A stretch of DNA of 12,617 nucleotides, taken from positions 1 through 12,617 of the forward strand of contig JAPYLE010000052.1 of the NCBI GenBank assembly GCA_027293795.1, written 5' to 3'. Positions 7,304-12,617 of the stretch are shown here, in pieces. Made by a program: the position numbers and the translations under genes. The stretch comes from Rickettsia endosymbiont of Ixodes persulcatus. GTDB taxonomy: Bacteria; Pseudomonadota; Alphaproteobacteria; Rickettsiales; Rickettsiaceae. The notes beneath the pieces were generated by a model. That model saw only the letters and a list, made by a program, of their open reading frames with translations, made no database searches and was not told the DNA's origin. The first letter of the stretch is position 1, and each line of letters starts with the position of its first letter.

Positions 7304-9004
7304 TTATTGATACCTGATATCAATAACTGATAAATAATCAGTTAAAGACAAAACATCAAATATTTTAAAACTACCTACTTGTGTTAATATTGCTTCCCAA
7401 TCATCCAATTTTCTTAATTTTCCACCTGTTTCAACCATTATATTGATATCTACAGTACCCCCAATTGGTGAATTATCAGTTAAAATAGTTTCAATTAGCA
7501 AAATACGCATTATTTTCTTATCTTTTGCGAGTTTAAAATAAGATAGTATTTTTTCATCATCATAATTTTGCAAGAAACGACAAAATATACTTAAATCATA
7601 ATTTTTTGCTAAATTATCTTGAGTAATAAGATTAACATTATAGTCTTTTACCAACTCTTCTGGAATTTCTTGATCATTATAATAATTTAAATTTGTCGAG
7701 TTATTATCTTTATTTCTTAGGACTTCAATTAAAGCTAAAGAATGTATGCCAAATAGTAATATATTTGTATTGCCTGCTATATTTATTTTGTTATTAAATT
7801 CCCTAGTATCAAGTTTAGTGTAACCTATCAAGGCTTGATAAAATTCTGTTTTTATTTTTAAAGAAGTTTCTTGTTCCTTAAAAGACGCAAATGAATATAT
7901 GGTTTTTTGTTTTAATAAGTCTGTTATTTTTAGCCAATTTTTTTCAGTAGCAACTCTTACCCACATTTTTGTTGCCTGAGGCAAAAATGAACTATTTTTT
8001 AGCAATTCTCCTTTTGGTAAAACTTGCCACAAATTTTTATTTGGGTTATATACTATTAACTCTATTTCCCACAAAGCTCTAAGTAATCTTTGTAAATTTG
8101 GTTCAATAATACCTAATTGCTTAGATAATAATTCCGTAGTGGCTGGCAAGCTATTTAATAAATCAAGCTCAATGGCAACATTCATTAAATAGGTTTTCCA
8201 AAAACCGGCAAGCTCTGCAGAAATCTTATGTAAGTGAGATTCTGGCTTTGGTTTAGCAATAATATATTTTATGCCTGTGGTATCAATTTGTCCTAAAGTA
8301 CCGTCGTAAGCCTTAACCATAGCAAGTCCATTATAAAATGGCTCAATTGTTTTATATCTTTGTAGGTAATTTGCATTACCTACTATATCTACATGAAACC
8401 AACCATTATTATCTTCTGCTATAGCAAATCCTTTATGAAAAATACCTAGCTGTTTATACCACTTATTATGTATTAATTTTCCTTGAGGATTAATATGACT
8501 AGCCTTACCATCCTTATAAACTACAGCAATATCATCTTTAAAATCTCCAACATAATCATATACTTCCTGGTAAAGTTTATTGCCATGTAGATCAATATGG
8601 TAAAATTTATCAGATCTTCTTACTACACAAATATTTTCTTGGTAGTTTCCAACCCATTGGTATGATTGCTTGTATACTCTGTTAGCATGAGAATCTATAT
8701 GATAGCACCTAGCTTTATCTTCTACCGCCGCTCTTTCACAATAAAATCCATGGGTCTTACTAAACCTCTTAGTATAAGCTGCTTCTCCTTTTAAATTAAT
8801 ATGATAAGCTCCTGTTTTATCATACACAGGAGCAAGTCCTGGTTCATGAAATTTCTCTACATGAAGAAATTTTGTCGTATATAATGGTTTTCCCTCCAAT
8901 GTGTGGAATTGCTTGCAAGGTGAAATTTTAATAAGCTTTAGACTATTAAGATTATTACTCTCTGTTAACTGATCAACGGTTTTCTCATATTGCATGTCTT
9001 GCAT
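7304..9004 (-). CDS. WG-type repeat protein fused to a COMT-like methyltransferase fold
   Basis: 566 residues in two parts. Residues 33-237 form six tandem units of 34 residues (33-66, 67-100, 101-134, 135-168, 169-202, 203-237), each opening with YHID-like residues and carrying a Gly at position 6-7, Tyr near 10-15 and a final aromatic/Gly; a partial seventh follows. This resembles WG beta-repeat (PF14903-type) proteins. Residues ~257-566 follow the O-methyltransferase family 2 plan: a winged-helix dimerisation part (IELDLLNSLPATTELLSKQL, PNLQRLLRALWEI), then a Rossmann part (ILLIETIL, DINIMVETGGKLR, DDWEAILTQVG, YLSVIDIRY). The usual Gly-rich SAM loop is not evident (NIAGNTNILLFGI, 408-419), and the HDW of the active site reads QNY (479-481), so O-methyl transfer is doubtful. 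The start at 9004 overlaps the upstream gene by 40 bp; an in-frame ATG at 8995 is possible. No signal peptide or membrane helix is seen. Confidence 0.8.
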   Translation of the reverse strand: MQDMQYEKTVDQLTESNNLNSLKLIKISPCKQFHTLEGKPLYTTKFLHVEKFHEPGLAPVYDKTGAYHINLKGEAAYTKRFSKTHGFYCERAAVEDKARCYHIDSHANRVYKQSYQWVGNYQENICVVRRSDKFYHIDLHGNKLYQEVYDYVGDFKDDIAVVYKDGKASHINPQGKLIHNKWYKQLGIFHKGFAIAEDNNGWFHVDIVGNANYLQRYKTIEPFYNGLAMVKAYDGTLGQIDTTGIKYIIAKPKPESHLHKISAELAGFWKTYLMNVAIELDLLNSLPATTELLSKQLGIIEPNLQRLLRALWEIELIVYNPNKNLWQVLPKGELLKNSSFLPQATKMWVRVATEKNWLKITDLLKQKTIYSFASFKEQETSLKIKTEFYQALIGYTKLDTREFNNKINIAGNTNILLFGIHSLALIEVLRNKDNNSTNLNYYNDQEIPEELVKDYNVNLITQDNLAKNYDLSIFCRFLQNYDDEKILSYFKLAKDKKIMRILLIETILTDNSPIGGTVDINIMVETGGKLRKLDDWEAILTQVGSFKIFDVLSLTDYLSVIDIRYQ

Positions 9005-11301
9005 AACTCATGATTAAAATAGTTTTTTTGTAAGTCTTTATATTGGTTACTCTGCCATATATCTTCTAATTTTACTTCATTTACATTACCAAAATTTCCT
9101 AGCGTTTTTCGTAACTCATCAGGAGCACAACAAGGGCTAAATTTTCCTTCAGGATTAACCCACGCTTCTTTACCTAAAAATGGACATGGGCCACCTGGAG
9201 CTAAATCTTCTACTCCTTCTTTAGCAAGGATAGTAAAATTTTCTAATATTATCTTCTTGCCATTTGGCAATAACATAGCATCCCTTAATTCATATAATCT
9301 TTTTACTTCAGTATTCCATCTATTTATTGATGCTTCATCTCTTCTCATTGATAAATCTTTAATTTCTTCAAAATGTGCCCATAAGTGATGCCCTTTAACT
9401 CTATCAATGCCTAACTCTATAGCCATTTTCACTATATCATACAACTCTAGTAGGTTACTTTCTAAAAATGTTAATTGCAAAGTAACATTACACCGTTTTT
9501 TTGTTTTAGAAAAATACTCATCTCGCACGTCAAGAAAGGTTTTTAAATTTTTTGTTACAGCTTCCCATTTTGAGCCAATCATAACCTTCTCATTTACTTC
9601 TTTACTAGCCCCATTCCAGGAAATTTTAATATCTGATAAAATGGGTACTAATAACTCTGCCCATTTTTGAGCTCCCTTAGCAGGAAAGGATCCATTAGTT
9701 GTTAGATTCAATTTTAATCCATATTCATGACATATGTTTATTATTTCATTAAAGTGTTTATACATTAGAGGCTCTCCCATAGTAGAAGGGATGATCTCTC
9801 TTAAAGGTGTCCCAACCGCTTCTTGTATTACCTTCCTAATAGTTGCAATTGGCATTATTTTAGGTTTAATTCCTTCGGCTTTTTTGTTTTCTTTGACTTT
9901 ACTATAAGGGGAAAAACATTCACACATTATACAAGCATAATTACAATAATCTGGATTAGTGTCAAAAGTAATCCTCCAAGGCCCAGGCTTTGTAGATACT
10001 GATTTATTCTTGTTTGCAATGGTATTAAAATAAATTTTTTCAAGTTCTATAGTATGTTCACTTATAGAAGGTACGTTACCATCATTGGAGTAAAGGTAAC
10101 CTTTTTTGGTAAGTTTAGTACATAGATTTTTATCTATACTTAAATTTTCCATCTTCTCTGATAAACTTTCTGTGTCTCTGTGCTTAAATAATAATCCGTT
10201 TATTCCATCTTGGATATATTCTGCCATACCACCATAATCAGCAGTAATGACAGGTATTCTTAATTGCTCAGCCTCATGAATCACTAACGGAGAATTTTCT
10301 CCCCAGATTGATGGAACAACAATAGCATCAACCTTATTAAATACTTCTGTAACTATATTTTCGTTCTCGTAATTTCCCATCCATTCTATTTTATCTTTGA
10401 CCTTTTGTGGAAAGTGATTAGCTATAGCTTTAAGTCCAGCAGTTTCTTGGCTTAACGCTCCCCAAATTCTAAGCTTAGCCTTTGCTGATAAACTGGAAAA
10501 AGCTCTAAGCAATAAATCTATACCTTTTTCTGGAGTATGAGTGCCAATATAACCAAAAATAAAATCTTCTTCTGGTATTCTATTTTTGTCCTTTAGACGA
10601 TTTAAATCAAAACCATAATCAAGATAAGAAATTTTTGTATGCGGGATATTAAATTCTTTAACAAACTTATTCATCAAGAATTTTGATGGAGCAACAAAAT
10701 GATCAACATACTCAACTATTTTTTTGGTTTGTTTCATTCTAGTAGAAACCCATTGTTGCCAATAAGTTATCTCTGTATTTAACAATCCTTCATCTCCTGT
10801 ATAATATCCTTTATAACACTCTGTTGCACATTTTTTATCTTCCTGGCCATCACAAAGTTGTAGTAATTCCTTAGAATTTCGTTGAATGAATCTTCCTCTT
10901 GGACACATTAACCAAAAGTCATGTAAAGTATATACTATTGGTATACCTCTTTTTGTGGCAATTTCAGGTAAACTTAACGATAAATGGTTTAGATGACCAA
11001 AATGAATAAGGTCAGGTCTGAAATCATCTATTATTTTTTCAAATCTTATATTTACTTCTTCATTAATAAATTTATAACGGTATTTAGTTATAGGTATATT
11101 AATCAAATGTAATAAAATTCTAGGATCTCCATAATCTAAGACTGTACTGTAGTGAAAGCTGGGTAAAAAGCTATTTTCATGCCTAGCAAAAACTTGTATC
11201 TCATGGTTGTCAGATAGTTTGCGAGCAAGAGTTTGACTATATACTTCAGAACCAGCCCTATAATAGGGCGGGTAGCCATGAATAACTTTCAATATTTTCA
11301 T
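8965..11301 (-). CDS. GT4 glycosyltransferase fused to a radical SAM/SPASM enzyme
   Basis: 778 residues joining two enzymes. Residues 1-425 form a GT-B glycosyltransferase of family GT4. The N-terminal fold starts MKILKVIHGYPPYYRAGSE. The donor-binding half includes FIFGYIGTHTPEKGIDLLL and the EX7E pair E335/E343 in ENSPLVIHE, with NGLLF at 368-372. From ~440 a radical SAM domain begins, with CNYACIMC giving the [4Fe-4S] cysteines C453, C457 and C460, a GEP motif at 509-511 and LNLTTNG at 531-537. The C-terminus is a SPASM-like auxiliary cluster region with C706, C724/C725 and C767/C770 (CKTC). All key residues are present, so both activities are plausible: sugar transfer, and a radical modification of the product, or of a carrier or peptide. 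The start overlaps the epimerase gene by 44 bp, and its end overlaps the next gene by 40 bp. One protein from two domains suggests that both act on the same intermediate. Confidence 0.9.
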   Translation of the reverse strand: MKILKVIHGYPPYYRAGSEVYSQTLARKLSDNHEIQVFARHENSFLPSFHYSTVLDYGDPRILLHLINIPITKYRYKFINEEVNIRFEKIIDDFRPDLIHFGHLNHLSLSLPEIATKRGIPIVYTLHDFWLMCPRGRFIQRNSKELLQLCDGQEDKKCATECYKGYYTGDEGLLNTEITYWQQWVSTRMKQTKKIVEYVDHFVAPSKFLMNKFVKEFNIPHTKISYLDYGFDLNRLKDKNRIPEEDFIFGYIGTHTPEKGIDLLLRAFSSLSAKAKLRIWGALSQETAGLKAIANHFPQKVKDKIEWMGNYENENIVTEVFNKVDAIVVPSIWGENSPLVIHEAEQLRIPVITADYGGMAEYIQDGINGLLFKHRDTESLSEKMENLSIDKNLCTKLTKKGYLYSNDGNVPSISEHTIELEKIYFNTIANKNKSVSTKPGPWRITFDTNPDYCNYACIMCECFSPYSKVKENKKAEGIKPKIMPIATIRKVIQEAVGTPLREIIPSTMGEPLMYKHFNEIINICHEYGLKLNLTTNGSFPAKGAQKWAELLVPILSDIKISWNGASKEVNEKVMIGSKWEAVTKNLKTFLDVRDEYFSKTKKRCNVTLQLTFLESNLLELYDIVKMAIELGIDRVKGHHLWAHFEEIKDLSMRRDEASINRWNTEVKRLYELRDAMLLPNGKKIILENFTILAKEGVEDLAPGGPCPFLGKEAWVNPEGKFSPCCAPDELRKTLGNFGNVNEVKLEDIWQSNQYKDLQKNYFNHELCKTCNMRKPLIS

Positions 11302-12220
11302 ATATTACCATATCTAAATTCTTAGGACATTCTTTCTTACCATTCTTAAGATTTTCTATGAATTTGTTTAAGCCTTTTTCTAAAGAATGTTTTGGTGACC
11401 AATTAAGTAATTCTTTGGCTCTACTAAAATCACCATAAAAACAGCTTACATCAAAATTTCTTGAAGGATAAATATCAATTTTGGAATTACTATTAGTTAG
11501 TTTTAATATTATGTTTGCTAATTCTCCTAAACTACAAGGTCTATTAGCGGTAAAATGCATTGGTGGTAATGAAGACTTTACATTTTGCAAATAATTCACA
11601 GCTAAAGATATGCCATCTACTACATCTTCTAAATAAGTAAAATCAAACACGCATCCCTTACCTTCTATTCTTATAGGTTCGTTTTTTAATGCATTAATAC
11701 AAAATGCAGGAACTACTCTACTATAATGATCTAATAAACCACCATATACATTTGAAAATCTTAAAACTGCTACATTAAAACCAGTATTTTCTAAATCTGC
11801 TATAAACTCTTCTATTAATACTTTGCCATTAGCATAATTATTTACTGGGTTTAAAGAAGCAGATTCTGTTACTGGTAATTTGCTTTGTTCTCCATATACT
11901 TCTCTGCTACTTCCATAAATAAACCAAGGTTTATGAGGCATGACCTTATATAGTTCTAAAAATTTTATTGTTTCTTCAACATTAACCTTATTACATAAAT
12001 CTGGATATTGCTCTCCATGAATAACTCTTGAAATTGCTGCAAGATGGATAATACCACTGCATTCATTAAGCAGTGGTATTATCTGTTTAGAATAAAAACT
12101 TAGTGGATTATCCCTTAACCTTATATCACAGGGAATTATTTCATAATTATGCTTTTCTAATCTCTCTACTAAAGTTGATCCAATTAAACCAGCTGCTCCT
12201 GTTATCAATATTTTATTCAT
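11258..12220 (-). CDS. NAD-dependent sugar epimerase/dehydratase (extended SDR)
   Basis: About 320 residues, the usual size of extended short-chain dehydrogenase/reductases acting on nucleotide sugars (UDP-glucose 4-epimerase, dTDP-glucose 4,6-dehydratase and related). It starts MNKILITGAAGLIGSTLVE, with the GxxGxxG NAD-binding loop. D36 in IIPCDIRL suits NAD binding, IIHLAA is the usual strand-4 motif, YGSSREVYGE supplies the catalytic Ser, and YANGK is the YxxxK catalytic pair. LRFSNVYGG, FDFTYLEDVVDGI and LNWSPKHSLEKGL follow the family order. Which reaction it catalyses cannot be read from these motifs. I chose ATG at 12218-12220, as the family begins directly at the NKILITG strand; an in-frame ATG at 12232 adds MSHC. 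It is the first gene of the operon and probably makes or modifies the sugar donor for the following glycosyltransferase. Confidence 0.9.
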   Translation of the reverse strand: MNKILITGAAGLIGSTLVERLEKHNYEIIPCDIRLRDNPLSFYSKQIIPLLNECSGIIHLAAISRVIHGEQYPDLCNKVNVEETIKFLELYKVMPHKPWFIYGSSREVYGEQSKLPVTESASLNPVNNYANGKVLIEEFIADLENTGFNVAVLRFSNVYGGLLDHYSRVVPAFCINALKNEPIRIEGKGCVFDFTYLEDVVDGISLAVNYLQNVKSSLPPMHFTANRPCSLGELANIILKLTNSNSKIDIYPSRNFDVSCFYGDFSRAKELLNWSPKHSLEKGLNKFIENLKNGKKECPKNLDMVIYENIESYSWLPALL

Positions 12221-12255
12221 GCAATGACTCAAGTTTTTAAATATTTAACCCCAAC

Positions 12256-12264
12256 TGTGGATAA
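12256..12264 (-). promoter_or_regulatory. Single DnaA-box-like 9-mer
   Basis: The minus strand reads ttatccaca, the consensus DnaA box, between the candidate promoter and the epimerase start. It is alone; an origin would show several. It could affect transcription, or be chance or an IS leftover, as similar sequence is common near IS ends. Confidence 0.25.
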
Positions 12265-12289
12265 GACAGTAAGCTGAACAGCTGAAAAT

Positions 12290-12319
12290 ATTATAGGGTA
12301 TTTTAGAGTTTTTAACCAA
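12290..12319 (-). promoter_or_regulatory. Candidate sigma-70-type promoter of the four-gene operon
   Basis: On the minus strand a perfect TATAAT (-10, plus coordinates 12290-12295) is preceded, 18 bp upstream, by TTGGTT (12314-12319) as a weak -35. It lies about 70 bp ahead of the epimerase start. No other promoter-like site is seen within the overlapping genes, so one transcript for all of them is likely. AT-rich sequence makes chance matches common. Confidence 0.35.
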
Positions 12320-12333
12320 AAAACATTACCCTA

Positions 12334-12430
12334 ATGAATATAGATTACAATAGTTTATTCTGTTCTGTCGATGATTTTTATAAAGGATTTGAGCCATAGT
12401 ACAAAAAGTTTTTACCTACCTGTAGTATTA
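12334..12430 (+). pseudogene. Start of an IS982-like transposase, with stop codon
   Basis: ATG at 12334 reads MNIDYNSLFCSVDDFYKGFEP, then TAG (12397-12399) where Trp (TGG) would fit, then YKKFLPT before similarity is lost. LFCxVDDFxKxFEP is the characteristic beginning of IS982-family transposases as I know them. Only about 30 codons remain, so it is a truncated, dead copy. Its other end joins a minus-strand gene fragment near 12425. Confidence 0.45.
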
Positions 12431-12610
12431 ATGTCATTGTCAATTAAATATTTGTCGAGCTGTGATACTTTTAACCATTCAGGAGTTTTGCACTTAGCAA
12501 AATTGCGTATCAGCTAGAAGCCATCTAATGTTGTTCTGAATTGATGTTTTTATAACTTCCCAATTTTGTTGATATAAAGTAATTTTTTTATTTATCCTTC
12601 TTTTGTTCAT
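12424..12610 (-). pseudogene. Unidentified broken gene fragment
   Basis: On the minus strand ATG at 12608-12610 starts MNKRRINKKITLYQQNW, then EVIKTSIQNNIRWLLADT. A frameshift at about 12505 leads to RNFAKCKTPEWLKVS, then QLDKYLIDNDINTTG, ending where IS982-like sequence begins. The gene is missing its 3' part. I do not recognise it. A start upstream of the window edge cannot be excluded. Confidence 0.4.
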
Positions 12611-12617
12611 ATCGAGC

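Noticed and set aside
7303..7323. TTG at 7323 as start of the PhyH gene
   Set aside because: It would add seven residues overlapping the upstream stop region, and an ATG at 7302 gives the expected family N-terminus with a 1-bp intergenic gap.
9407..9670. Plus-strand reading frame inside the radical SAM region
   Set aside because: Antisense to conserved radical SAM/SPASM coding sequence.
12240..12270. Replication origin
   Set aside because: Only one DnaA-box-like 9-mer is present, with no iterons, AT-rich unwinding array or replication genes nearby.

Overview
The window looks like a chromosomal segment of a Rickettsia, most likely a symbiont-type lineage with many mobile elements. It is very AT-rich and has a recG carrying an in-frame Rickettsia palindromic element (RPE). 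RPE-type palindromes also lie between genes, and heavily decayed genes (scoA/scoB, a secreted protein) and IS630-type remnants surround them. The species is inferred from sequence character only; no database search was possible.

Layout. 1-1470: gene debris, a 401-bp IS630-type remnant with an internal inversion, a decayed fragment possibly of a heme-oxygenase-like protein, and two nested palindromic repeats. 1471-3582 (minus): intact recG. 3627-4829 (minus): pseudogene of an exported protein with an HEIGGH motif. 4987-5764 (plus): scoA with at least four frameshifts, then the first ~34 codons of scoB, cut off by an IS630-type end at 5765. 5765-~6084: a second IS630-type remnant, fused on its other side to the beginning of an ABC exporter gene (~6085-6314, minus).

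6322-12220 (minus) is the striking part. Four intact genes are packed with overlaps of 44 and 40 bp and a 1-bp gap, transcribed in this order: an NAD-dependent sugar epimerase/dehydratase; a fusion of a GT4 glycosyltransferase with a radical SAM/SPASM enzyme; a fusion of six ~34-residue WG-type repeats with a COMT-like methyltransferase fold; and a phytanoyl-CoA-dioxygenase-like Fe(II)/2-oxoglutarate oxygenase. The broken ABC exporter starts 7 bp after the last of these and was probably the fifth gene. Sugar modification, glycosyl transfer, radical chemistry, methyl-transfer fold, hydroxylation and export together suggest a pathway for a modified glycoside or small glycoconjugate. The product is unknown. 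Exporter and flanks are decayed while the four enzymes are open.

12233-12617 holds a plausible promoter for the operon, a consensus DnaA-box-like 9-mer, the start of an IS982-like transposase with a stop codon, and an unidentified broken gene fragment on the minus strand.
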